A DNA stretch of 64,000 nt, from contig CM060069.1 in the NCBI GenBank assembly GCA_030533445.1, positions 30,636,837 to 30,700,836 on the forward strand. Reading direction: 5' to 3'. Shown here one piece after another: positions 48,601 through 59,759 of this stretch (its first letter is position 1; every line of letters starts with the position of its first letter). Position numbers and translations under genes: made by a program. The notes beneath the pieces were generated by a model. It worked only from the letters and a program-made list of their open reading frames with translations. It had not been told where the DNA came from and made no database searches. The stretch is from Cyprinodon diabolis (taxonomy: Eukaryota; Chordata; Actinopteri; Cyprinodontiformes; Cyprinodontidae).

Positions 48601-50200
48601 TTGGAGAGAATCAGTATGCTCTCCAACGGCGAGAATATTCAATAAGACACGGAGCGTGTGATGCCTTGACACAGACTGGAGGTTTCCCAGCTCTGCACCG
48701 AGACACCCTCTAGCACCTGGTTGAAATGTGTCATGTTGTGTTTGAATGTAGTATGTATTTCAAAGCTATTTGATATTTTCATGATGTCCTTTTTCATGAA
48801 GTATGTCTCTAAACAAGCTTATTTTCTTTACATTTGTCAAATCTTATATGAATAAATATTAATTCTTGATATTTAAACCTGGAAATATATGACCACTCAT
48901 TCATACACTGCCCTAAATAAAACCAGTTTGGCAATGTCTATCCTGTTACAGTAAACATATTTTCATGCATCTTCAGTGAGAAGATCTTGGCCAATCTATT
49001 TATTTATTTCGGTCGAGCAAGGCAAGATCTAGGATCTGTGCAAAGTGTCAGATTAATCCTACAGTCGTCTCATTAATCCAGTTAATAACTTTTTCAGTCT
49101 CCCTCTGTAATGCCATGATTTAATCTCAGTGTAAAATAAAACAAACAGACCACATCCTATAGGCAGTTTGGTATACAGCTGCCACTGGTAACCAAAATTC
49201 CACTACTTTAACCACCACAACAACACAAAGAAGAATTTACAAATCTCTGACTGCAGATGACCAACAAAATTCCAACAAAGTTTTATTTTGGCAGTTGGGA
49301 AATGTTTGTTGGCATTTGTCAATTCAGCCTCTGTAACATATTTCTCAATTCCAATTTGTGAAAACATGCAACACTCTTAGATCACATTTGCACTTCATTA
49401 ACATCAAAGAGGCATCCGTTTTACCCGTGTGTGCATGAGCTGCTTGCCAACTCCATCTCTTACTCATGAACTTCCGTAAGCATACTGCTTAAAAAAAAAA
49501 AAAGATCTTCAAATTACTTGTTCTTTTGTGGAGGATATCTAATTAGTTTAATTGTTACTTGGGGAGAGACATCCTAAGAAATAACTCTTTTTTGTTTCTT
49601 TCCCATGGGCTGAAAAGAGAAAAAGATATTGCAAACATCTAATTAGCAGATGAAAAATTGCTAAGCTAATACGCATCTCAAGATACAATCTGGAAAGTAG
49701 TCACTCTCCAAATTAATGTTGCTGTGTGTTGTGCCATGGGACAAAAAGAGTCGACTTTCTGTGGCAAGGACACATTTTTACGCCTTAATGCTTATTGCAT
49801 CAGAGCTTTTATAGCAATTCTAATAAACACATTAATCTCAGACATTGGCCAAACCCTGAAAGTCTTCCACTTGTGCAAATTGCTTCTGCGTCTCACTGTC
49901 TTCTTTTTTTAATTTTACTCAGACTAACAGCTAAATTCCAGCCACGTTTTGAAAGCAAAAAAACACTGAGGGTTAATTATAAAGCAGCCCTACACTTAGA
50001 GTAAACCGAATTCAGATAATTTTACTGTAACTTGGTAAATGCATTAAGAAATAGCTGTTTAAGCAAACAAAAGGACTTAATATTGTCTGGTCTATTGTGT
50101 TCAGGACCTCTATCATCAGGGCTCAGTGGTACCTAATTCTAGGCTGATATGCACCTCTAATAGTCAGACAAACAGGCCTACTGCAGAACATCTATTGTAA
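45690..50200. other. AT-rich stretch without recognised gene
   Basis: No coding motif recognised. A 12-bp perfect inverted repeat with a 3-nt loop lies at 46304-46330. About 48590-48720 is more mixed in composition but unassigned. Confidence 0.4.
46304..46330. repeat. 12-bp inverted repeat, 3-nt loop
   Basis: AGATAAAATTTG, loop GGT, then the exact complement. AT-rich and isolated. Confidence 0.85.
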
Positions 50201-50418
50201 AAAGGATATGACAGCAAACTAGCAGACTGTACTTTATTGCTATGCTATTTTTAAGAAGGATATTTTTTCACAGTTTTAAATAACCTAAAAGTTAACTATA
50301 AATGGGTAGTTAGCAATGCTAACAGTTTCTTAAAAAACTTAAACTGTTTCTTAACTCTAACAGCTATTAAACAAAGGATCTGACAGCAAACTAGCTGACT
50401 GTTCTTTACTGCCATGCT
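50201..50418 (+). repeat. Diverged direct repeat, 172-bp spacing
   Basis: AAAGGATATGACAGCAAACT and the following 26 bases (50201-50246) recur at 50373-50418 with several substitutions. Confidence 0.65.
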
Positions 50419-52149
50419 GCCTGTATAAGAAAGAAGTACTATTTAAAAAAAAAAAACTGTATTCTTTAATAAACAATTATTATTTCTTTTAATAAATAAT
50501 AAAGTCAACTTTGAACTTTTATGCTCAATTTGGAGACTGAATGCTATGGTGATGGGGGGATGGGAGCCAGATTACATCTCAATACCTCTCAAATATTCAT
50601 CGTTCATATCAAAAATCAATAACAGATATATCATAAGCATTCAACGTTGCAGTGCTATTCATGCTTGTACTGTTGAGCCACAACTATTTATGAGGACCTA
50701 TCAAATAAAAAGAAAAGCCCTTAAGCCAACATAAATCTTAAATCCAAGTCTGCCCAACAAATCAAACAACAAATCTCACCATCATATTCCTCTTTCTAAC
50801 CAAAGTGATGTGTACCAAACATTCACATAAGGCAAAGTACTTACTTTGAATACCCTTTGAATTTTAAGTTACATACACTTTAACTATAGATCCTATTTAA
50901 TGTGTTATAAATTATTCTCCGTCGTAGCAGCAAGGATGAATAGCCACTGTGTGTATTTGGAAATTACATTCTCCATTCAACATATTTTAGATTTCTCTGA
51001 GTACATTTTTAAACACTGAATATTTCTAACTCCAGTGAATTTTCTTCTCTCAATTCCTAGCTTGTGGAAAAGGAATCGTTTGGAACTTTCAGTGTCTTGT
51101 TTCATACCAGCAGTTGACATATTCGCATGCTCAAACACTGACCTCTCCCAATCCCCACCCCCTGAGAACAGAACGTCAAGACGTTTGCCTTCAAACATCT
51201 GTAATTTACCTTATTGACATCATCAATCATTTTTTCTCCAGTAGTATAGCTTTTGACTAGAAAAAGACAAAGCTAAAGCTTGTGGCCATTGTGGCATAGC
51301 GAACAGTTGTGTCATGCATTTGGCTATGAGTTTGGTTTTCATTTATCATATTTTTCATCAGACTTGTACCAAATTCAACATGATTACTCCGAATCAAACC
51401 CCACATAGGGCTGTAGGCCAAGTTGGTGGGTGTTGTTTACTTCCTTCACAATGCCAAAAAAAAGCATTAAAAGCATTCAGCTACAGGCTATTCTTTGACC
51501 GATGATTGTTAATTTACAAATCCAAAACCTTTTAGCTGTATCAATTTGGGCAAGGCTAAGTAGGCAAATTTCCCCATCTGCCCACGTAACACGGTTGCAT
51601 CCAATTTACAAATTTATGATCCGATTTGCTTCAAACTGGATATAAATGCTTATCGGCAAGCTCCAGAGTTCCATTCAGTAATATTGAACTTTGTATCATT
51701 TGCGCCCCCAAGAAAATATAAGGTCAAATCTCTATGATGCATCATCAAATCTGCTCCAAAGATTGTGTTTTTATGAAACACTCTTCAACGCATAGGCATG
51801 TTTTTTGATTTACATGACTTGAGAATCACCTACAAAAGGCAGAACTTCCGTTATGAAGGTCAGATCTGACCCAATTTTGAATGCCTTTCCCAGGAGACAA
51901 GCTTGACCTGAATGAAGGTGTCTGCCTTGGCTAAGGCCCGGAGAAGGTGATGCATATCTCCCATGGTCACTGTAGGATTAAGTCTTAGAGTTTCAAGGTC
52001 TGTCCAAACCCGCTTGCATACTTGATATGTCATTAAATTGCACCTTTGAAAATGCTGCTCCCTAGACTTGAAAAATTACACCATTAGTTTCAATTGAGTT
52101 TAGGTTTCCTTATCTGGCAATGCCTTAGATTAAGGGGAATAAAGCTCTC
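50419..52149. other. Stretch without recognised gene
   Basis: No gene recognised. About 51560-52090 has the look of an old dispersed repeat but could not be assigned. Confidence 0.35.
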
Positions 52150-52515
52150 CGATCCCTTTAAAAGTCATGCCTCTGATCCCTGCTGCCCTCTTGAAAGAGG
52201 CTTCACAGCATTCAATGCAGATCCAGCAGATTCTGAAACAGCTTCTTCCCCATCGCCGTCAGACAGCTGAACTGTTGAGAAAACTCTAAATCATGCCACA
52301 GGCTGTATCACACTGACAACACCAAACCAAATCACTGCATGATTGCGCCATATAAATTCAATGCTCTAAAATTCGATATCAATGGTTTTTTTTGCATCAT
52401 TGTTTTCTGCTACACTGTTTACATTTGATCACTGCTGCACTTTAGGAAATGGAAATGTCATGAAAGCTGTACAAAATGAAATTTTGTTGTAAAATGACAA
52501 TAAAAGTTGTCCAAG
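52150..52515 (+). pseudogene. LINE 3' end
   Basis: A decayed C-terminal RT tail is seen as CAGCTTCTTCCCCATCGCCG followed by TCAGACAGCTGAACT, translating close to SFFPIAVRQLN, a block at the end of many fish L2/CR1/Rex-like LINE proteins. It is followed by the element's usual 3' untranslated region (CACTGCTGCACTTTA) and the terminal ATGACAATAAA signal. It is a 5'-truncated insertion on the plus strand and covers only the last part of the ORF. Confidence 0.65.
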
Positions 52516-53362
52516 TTTAAGTCTCAGTATGTAGTGCATGAATAAACTGAAAACAAAGAGGTGTTAACCCCATCTGGATTTCCATAACAACAACCCTTTT
52601 TTGGATTTTTTTAAAAACTTGATATCAACCTGTGTAATCCAACACAATCTTCATTTGTATCATTAGGAAACTATCTTTTTAAGAAATTTTAAGACCCTTT
52701 TGCAGAGGCTCAATTTAGGCCAACTGAATCCCACTCAGCCCGTTCAATGAGCGTTTCCATTACTGTTGCTTTGAGCCTAGTTCCTGCTTTTTAGTACCTT
52801 CTATAGAACAGGACTAAAAAGTGCCTAACAGAGCCTACATGTGACATAAACAGAATGCTGTTCACTGTTTGGCCATGGGTGTGAACAGCTGCATGTCTGC
52901 AACAGTTCAGTAGTGAAAAATGAAACGAGTTTGATGGGACAGCAGAGAAATTGACAATCAACAGATTATAATGCAAACAAATTTGTGGTGACAAGCTCAG
53001 AAATCTAAGGGGTCACTGTATAAATTTGAAGGTCTAAATAACTAGAATGGGTCAAACCAACAACTGTGAGCAAAGGTTTATTTAAAAGCACGGTTGGAGC
53101 AACTCTCGCCTCAAGAGAAACCCACACAATCAAGTAGATCATATTGGGGTTACTAAAAGTTAAAAATATTTATATTTGACTTAGAATTTATAAATCATAC
53201 CTACAGCCACGGCTGATAAAGAAATAAGTAACATCAGCTTTCTGATATTGCAGGCAGGCTTTGTGTGTCTAATAACCTAAATCAGCAGATCTGACACAAA
53301 ATTCGCTTTAGAGACTCAGGTACACACAAAATAAAACCACCATCAAATAAATTATCCATAGA
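52516..53362. other. Stretch without recognised gene
   Basis: No gene or element recognised. Confidence 0.4.
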
Positions 53363-53375
53363 ATATATATATATA
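53363..53375. repeat. TA microsatellite, left remnant
   Basis: A short AT-dinucleotide run directly before the second Tc1 copy. It is the left part of the tract that continues at 54988. Confidence 0.85.
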
Positions 53376-54984
53376 CAGGTGCTGGTCATAAAATTAGAAT
53401 ATCATGAAAAAGTAGATTGATTTCAGTAATTCCATTTAAAAAGTGAAACTTGTATATTATATTCATACATTACATACAAACTCATATATTTCAGATGTTT
53501 ATTTTGTTTAATTTTGATGATTACAAATGACAACAAATGAAAATCTCAAATTCATCATATCAGAAAATTAGAATATTACTGAAGACCAATAAAAACAAAG
53601 GATTTATAGAAATGTTGGCCAACTGAAAAGTATGAACATGAAAAGTATGAGCATGTACAGCACTCAGTATTTAGTTGGGCCTCCTTTGGCCTGTATTACT
53701 GCAGCAATGCGGCGTGGCATGGAGTCGATCAGTCTGTGGCACTGCTCAGGTGTTATGATAGCCCAGGTTGCTCTAATAGTGGCTTTTAGCTCTTCTGAAT
53801 TGTTGGGTCTGGTGTATTGCATCTTCTTCTTCACAATACCCCATAGATTTTCTATGGGGTTAAGGTCAGGAGAGTTTGCTGGCCAATTAAGAACAGGGAT
53901 ACCATGGTCCTTCAACCAGGTACTGGTAGCTTTGGCACTGTGTGCAGGTGCCAAGTCCTGTTGGAAAATGAAATCTGCATCTCCAAAAAGTTGGTCAGCT
54001 GCAGGAAGCATGAAGTGCTCTAAAACTTCCTGGTATGTGGCTGCGTTGAACCTGGACCTCAGAAAACACAATGGACCAACACCAGCAGATGACATGGCAC
54101 CCCAAACCATCACTGACTGTGGAAACTTTACACTGGACTTCAAGCAACGTGGATGAAGTGCCTCTCTTCTTTTCCTCCAGACTCTGGGACCTTGATTTCC
54201 AAAGGAAATGCAAAATTTACTTTCATCAGAGAACATGACTTTGGACCACTCACCAGCAGTCCAGTCCTGTTTCTCTTTAGCCCAGGCAAGACGCTTCTGA
54301 CGCTGTCTGTGGTTCAAGAGTGGCTTGACACAAGGAATGCGACAGCAGAAACCCATGTCTTTCATACGTCTGTGTGTGGTGGTTCTTGAAGCACTCACTC
54401 CAGCTGCAGTCCACTCTTTGTGAATCTCCCCCACATTTTTGAATGGGTTTTGTTTCACAGTCCTCTCCAGGGTGCGGTTATCTCTCTTGCTTGTACACTT
54501 TTTTCGACCACATCTTTTCCTTCCCTTCGCCTCTCTATTAATGTGCTTGGACACTGAGCTCTGTGAACAGCCAGCCTCTTTAGCGATGACCTTTTGTGTC
54601 TTGCCCTCCTTGTGCAAGGTGTCGATGGTCGTCTTTTGGACAACTGTCAAGTCAGCAGTCTTCCCCATGATTGTGTAGCCTATAGAACTAGACTGAAAGA
54701 CCATTTAAAGGCTTTTGCAGGTGGTTTGAGTTAATTAGCTGATTAGAGTGTGGCACCAGGGGCCATCAATTTTGAACCTTTTCACAATATTCTAATTTTC
54801 TGATATGATGAATTTGAGATTTTCATTTGTTGTCATTTGTAATCATCAAAATTAAACAAAATAAACATCTGAAATATATGAGTTTGTATGTAATGTATGA
54901 ATATAATATACAAGTTTCACTTTTTAAATGGAATTACTGAAATCAATCTACTTTTTCATGATATTCTAATTTTATGACCAGCAC

Positions 54985-54987
<3 letters not shown>
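53376..54987 (-). mobile_element. Tc1 transposon copy 2, 1,612 bp, intact ends
   Basis: Same length, ends, 202-bp inverted repeats and internal direct repeats as the copy at 17236-18847, in the same orientation and exactly 36,140 bp downstream. It sits inside a TA microsatellite, with TATA on the left and (TA)n on the right, so the TA target duplication is one repeat unit. Only two base differences from copy 1 were noticed, both in the transposase gene. Confidence 0.97.
53664..54668 (-). CDS. Tc1 transposase, DD34E, open (second copy)
   Basis: The same protein as in copy 1, again open from 54704, with the likely start at the MGKTADLT methionine, giving 334 residues. The catalytic aspartates and glutamate are at 160, 250 and 285 in 346-residue numbering. 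It differs from copy 1 by threonine for isoleucine at 82, in the DNA-binding half, and phenylalanine for valine at 219, in the catalytic domain between the two aspartates. The conserved Tc1 context around residue 219 (RVNAA) suggests phenylalanine is the derived state and could weaken folding; this is inference. Both copies keep all catalytic residues, so either may be active. Confidence 0.95.
   Translation of the reverse strand: MGKTADLTVVQKTTIDTLHKEGKTQKVIAKEAGCSQSSVSKHINREAKGRKRCGRKKCTSKRDNRTLERTVKQNPFKNVGEIHKEWTAAGVSASRTTTHRRMKDMGFCCRIPCVKPLLNHRQRQKRLAWAKEKQDWTAGEWSKVMFSDESKFCISFGNQGPRVWRKRREALHPRCLKSSVKFPQSVMVWGAMSSAGVGPLCFLRSRFNAATYQEVLEHFMLPAADQLFGDADFIFQQDLAPAHSAKATSTWLKDHGIPVLNWPANSPDLNPIENLWGIVKKKMQYTRPNNSEELKATIRATWAIITPEQCHRLIDSMPRRIAAVIQAKGGPTKY

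Positions 54988-55039
<52 letters not shown>
54988..55039. repeat. (TA)26 microsatellite
   Basis: Uninterrupted TA dinucleotides directly abutting the right end of Tc1 copy 2. Confidence 0.95.
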
Positions 55040-55044
<5 letters not shown>

Positions 55045-56021
55045 AAGCCTTTCTGAAATTGTGAATCCTCCTACAATCTCAGCTGGGGATCACAGGAGGT
55101 TGGAGGTGGTGCTTCAGGCCATTGCTCCAGCTGCCAGTGAGTCAATGCAAACACAACAGGGTCTGAGTAGAGTTGATTGAGGTGGAGAGGAATCGAACCA
55201 AAAAGGGTCAGAAGGGGCTAGTAAAGAAAGAGGAATTAGATAACAGCTCCTGCCCACATCTAAAGAAAAAAAGGAATGCAGGTTGATTTATATCCATATT
55301 GTCTCATTTGGTAAAACAAACTAAATTTAGGCTAATTCAAAACAGCAAAGTTTAAGTACCAGACTTTTTATTAGATTTTTTTAATAAGTTGAAATGACAC
55401 CAGTTGTGCACATGCATGTGAGTAGAGTCGAAAGCACGGCAGGCTGCCTTTATCAGTACACAAAAAGGAAGAAAGTTATAATTATTTTGAACACAGCATC
55501 TTACTGTTTCAGCAAACTATGATTCCCCTTCATTCCCATGGGGCAGATGTAAGCTCTGCCCATCTTGAAAGCTTTCCCAATATTTACTCTTATCTCATTC
55601 AATTACTAATCCCACTCCAGTTTAGCTATTTTTTATTGCTCTAAACAGATTTACATCTTACTCTTGTGTGGAGTCTTGAGTGGGGTATGAGGAGCACTTG
55701 TGGCTGGTCTTTGTGACCCATCTTTACCAATCAGTTCTGTTCCTGTTCTTTCACTGCAAGGAAGACTGAAGAAAATAGCCAGGTGAATAAGAGCACGCAG
55801 TGCGCCACACCCACACTGAGCAAATACTGTAGGCACGAATCTCTGCATGATCTGACTAATGAAGCAACTGCAGTAAATAGAGGAAAGCTTATCTTACATG
55901 TCAAACAGTTATAAGAAAACAGCTATTTACCTTTAAAATTTCTGTAATTAAACCTAATGTAATTTAAACCTTTGTAAAGTGTTCCCACTTCATGGACCTC
56001 AAGGATCTCTTGGTTGAAGGC
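55040..56021. other. Stretch without recognised gene
   Basis: No gene or element recognised. Confidence 0.4.
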
Positions 56022-56029
56022 ATTCCTAA

Positions 56030-56672
56030 TAGTGTTAATTTTACCAGCCATTTTTAAATTTAGTTTCAGTTTTAGTCCAGTTTCAGCATCGCTTGTTAGT
56101 TTTTAATCACATTTAGTCGACATCATCCCATTTTTATTTAGTCTAGTTTTAGTCGACTATAAGTTGAGCATTTTAGTCTTTATTTTAGTCCCAGAAAACA
56201 TAATTTTATTCGTTTAGTTTTAGTCAACAAATACTGTCAACATTTTAGTCTAGTTTTAGTCAGGACATAATTTTAACCTTTTACTTAACATTTCAACATT
56301 TTCTCTCATCTTTGTGATAGAAAAAAATACACTTTTAAGGAACACATGCAGACATGGAAGATGTTCTGACAATATTTGGAGGAGGAGGTGGTGGAGGAGG
56401 AGACAGGGTTTGAAAAAACCATAAAATAATATGTAATTTTCGTCTCGTCTTTGTTCGTGAACTAAAATGTCCATAGATTTTAGCCCAGTCTTTATTTACT
56501 GAACTGCATTTTCGTCTCGTCTTTATTAGTCCACGAAATTTTTTCCTGATTTACTCCCAGTTATTGTTTATTAGTGGGGATTTTCGTCTCATCTCATCTA
56601 GTTTTCGTTTGGTGAAAATTGTGCGTTGACGAAAATATTTTCGTTTACTTTTCGTTAACGAAATTAACACTA
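56030..56672. mobile_element. hAT-type MITE, 643 bp
   Basis: The ends are TAGTGTTAATTT and its exact complement. A perfect 8-bp duplication ATTCCTAA lies on both sides (56022-56029 and 56673-56680). The interior is rich in TTTTAGTC/TTTTCGTC motifs, a hallmark of a common fish MITE with AACGAAAATT-type subterminal repeats. It has no coding capacity. Confidence 0.9.
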
Positions 56673-56680
56673 ATTCCTAA

Positions 56681-58451
56681 TTTCTTTTATTTACTCTGCT
56701 CAGACATATTTGGCTAATGTGAAAATGTATATATGAGGAACTGCAGTATATTGAAGACTGTTTCTATTTTGTTTTTTCTCAGCTTGCCACTGTATGTTTT
56801 ATTTTTTGTATGTTTTAGCAAAAACTTTTCTTCAGCTTGATAAAAAAAGCTTCCTTCACTTCTCAGGGAAAATCAGTGGTAGAAAAAGCATTATTCATAA
56901 CGCTGCAGAGAAGAATCAGATTCTTTTATATCCACACGTACACACACATTTTTTTATTTTTTTTATTTAATCAACCATTTTCAGACTGAAGAGTAAAGAA
57001 GAGATCTGCTTTTGCTTTCAGGTGGCCTGGCCAGAGGGTTGTATTACCTTTTTTATTCCATTGAAAATAACAAATAAACAAACAACAAAACACTGCAATT
57101 TTCACCTCAGAGAATATACACTTGCAGCATATATTCCTGTTTTACTCTCCATCACAAACCAATCCCACTCCAATATTAGAGGTTACTGCTGTCATTAACT
57201 TGGTCTTCCTCCTTTTTGTCCTATTTTATTTGGCAGGCACTGGCAGCCCAGGATGTATTTTTTGTTTGTTTGTTTGTCTTCCTTTCAGGTCCTTTCAGAT
57301 CCAGGCAGTCTAGGTAGCTAGCTGCCCTCAAACTCTATTCAGTCATAGTTTCTCATTTTGAAAAGAACGTTTTTTGTTGTTATTGTCCCACCATAAACTA
57401 AAACTGAATTAAAAGATGCATAAGATGCAATCCAATGGTCCCTTGAGCTATATAAAATTATGCATTTTTGAAGAAAAAAAATGTATTTTCATGCTTTCCA
57501 AAGTAAATTAATAATATATACATTAACTGAAGTGGAATTGTTAGTGGTCACTGGATTTTAATTTTCCTTTATATATGCTAGTGGCCTTTACTTGAAGTAT
57601 TTTGGCAGAAAATTAGAAGAGGGCAGGGAGTGGGAGTAAGACATTTAACAAAGGTCCAAAGGTCAGGAATTGAACTCCAGATGGATCCATGGTAGACTAA
57701 TAGCCTCTGTTAATGGAGCGCCCACTCTACATCTACCCCACCCAAAGCTATTATTCTGCATATCCTTAGTATGCATGTTGCAGGTTTGTTTTTGTCCATA
57801 GAACAAGCTTGCTGTGTGTGATTGTGGGAGCCCTGTGATGAACTGCCAAGGTGTGCATGTCATCATTTGTCTATAGTTAAGAAGGGCTGCTGATGAGCAA
57901 TATATACATTTACAAATAAGTAAATTACATACTGTACCTGTTTATGTTGAAAAAAATATATGCACCTAAATGTGCATGAAAAGTGAAACAATGCATCAGT
58001 TCTTTAATTATATGTCTTTTTTTGTGAACATTTTTTAACCAATATCTGTATCGTTTGTTCAATTATGTTTTCCTAGTTGATTAAAGAAAAAAAAACTAAA
58101 ACTTATGAGGCTATCTCTGTCGTCCCGAAAATCCACGATCCTTGGAGGGATTAATAAACCAATAAAAAGAGCGAAGTACAAAATGAATCACACGGAGGCA
58201 GTGTACCTCACCCTATCTCTAAAGGGATATCGTCTTTAATACTTTTGATAAGATAACATTTTTTTTACATTTTATTCACAAAAATCTCTACCTATGAAAA
58301 ATTGCCTGGGAAAATATATCTCACATATAATCTCTAGAGGCATCTCCTGTTATCTAAACTGAGTGTTTTTGTTAATTTTACTGGTCTATACAGTAAAACT
58401 GGAAGTTATGCCTGTTTTCCCATTCTAAGCTTGATGATTTTTTTTTTTTTT
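56681..58451. other. AT-rich stretch without recognised gene
   Basis: No gene or element recognised. Confidence 0.4.
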
Positions 58452-58745
58452 TTACTGTCCATCCATCTTTATCTCTGCAAGGGTTGCGAGGGGTGCTGGT
58501 TCATATGTCCAGCTGTCTACGGGCGAGAGGTGGGGTACACCCTGAACAGGTCGCCAGTCCATCACAGGGCAAAACACAGACAAACAACCAGTAACGCACA
58601 CACTCACACCTAAGGAGAATTTAGAGAAGCCAATTAACCTAACACTCCTGTTTTTGGACTGTGGGAGGAAGCCGGGGTACCCGGAGAGAACACATGCATG
58701 CTCAGGGAGAACAGGCAAACTCCATGCAGAAAGAACCCTGGCCTA
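58452..58745 (+). repeat. Dispersed fish repeat
   Basis: The pieces GTCCATCCATCTTTATCTCT, GGTCGCCAGTCCATCACAGG, CCAATTAACCTAACACTCCT and GGACTGTGGGAGGAAGCC, then CCCGGAGAGAACACATGC, are in the order of a very abundant fish repeat of unknown class. A shorter inverted copy lies at 28655-28865. Confidence 0.7.
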
Positions 58746-59204
58746 TGTATATAATTCTTTTTTCCAATTATAATTTTTAATATTGGTCATTTATCTTAAA
58801 TATATAAATGCCTGCCAGATCCAGAGTTAACTGTTCTTGCAAAATTGGAAATTATTTTTGTTTGTGTATAACTGTATCAACTATACATAAATATGTAGCA
58901 TCTTTCCGACCCAGGACTTCAGTGACCAAGCTGGATGAAAAGGCCATAACATACAATAATAAAACACTCAGTCAACTAGTGGTACAAACAGTAGGCTACA
59001 AAGACAGTGTGCTAAAGCAGGAGTGGAGGCTGAAGAATCAGACTATTTGGTTTAAAACCCTCAGTAGTGGCTGTTTATGAGTGGCTTAAAAGAAAAGCGT
59101 GAAAATAAGCAATATGTATCAGCAAGGCCTCCACAGCCTCTCTGTATTGAAAAAGAAGGTTAAAGTGAGCACATAGACAAAATATACTTTTTTTTTCTAA
59201 CTTC
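58746..59204. other. Stretch without recognised gene
   Basis: AT-rich, no gene recognised. It leads into the DIRS element. Confidence 0.4.
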
Positions 59205-59225
59205 GCTCGGTGTTTCACTATGGGA
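59205..59225 (+). repeat. Left inverted repeat of DIRS element
   Basis: It starts GCTCGGTGTTTCACTATGG and is the exact complement of 63889-63909. Confidence 0.85.
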
Positions 59226-59759
59226 ATCGCCTTGGCGTGACCAACTACGGAAGCTCCAATGACATCACGTCTGTCTGAGACAGACAGGTTGATCTTTGTC
59301 CGTGGCTCCACCCACCAACTAGATCACGGCCAACCTACCCGCCTCAACTCATTCTCGCTTTCTTCCCGTGTGAAGACTACAACTAAGCTCCCTCAGCGCG
59401 CTCAGGCTAGCTTGGACCTGTTTAACTGTTCTCAGGCGTTCCGTAAAAGAAAACGTTGCTGAACGCAGGACCAGGACAGGCCTGGACCGTGCTGAGTAAG
59501 CGCTTCAGCAGAAGCACTTTCTGGAACACAAACGCTGGGAGCGGTGACCGCGTAAAGGCGAGCTGTCCCTGTATCTACTCCGTTTTAATTAACGGAATAG
59601 AGAGCGTTTGTCAGCCGAGCTAACACGTAAAGGTGGGCTTGGTTTTTGGCTAGCAGTGTATCACTAGCATAAGAGTCCGGTTAACGTGTTGTGGCGAACG
59701 GACTTAATATCAGTAAAGAGCTAACGTGTAGCGACGAGCTCTGTGTTTTATCTACAGTC

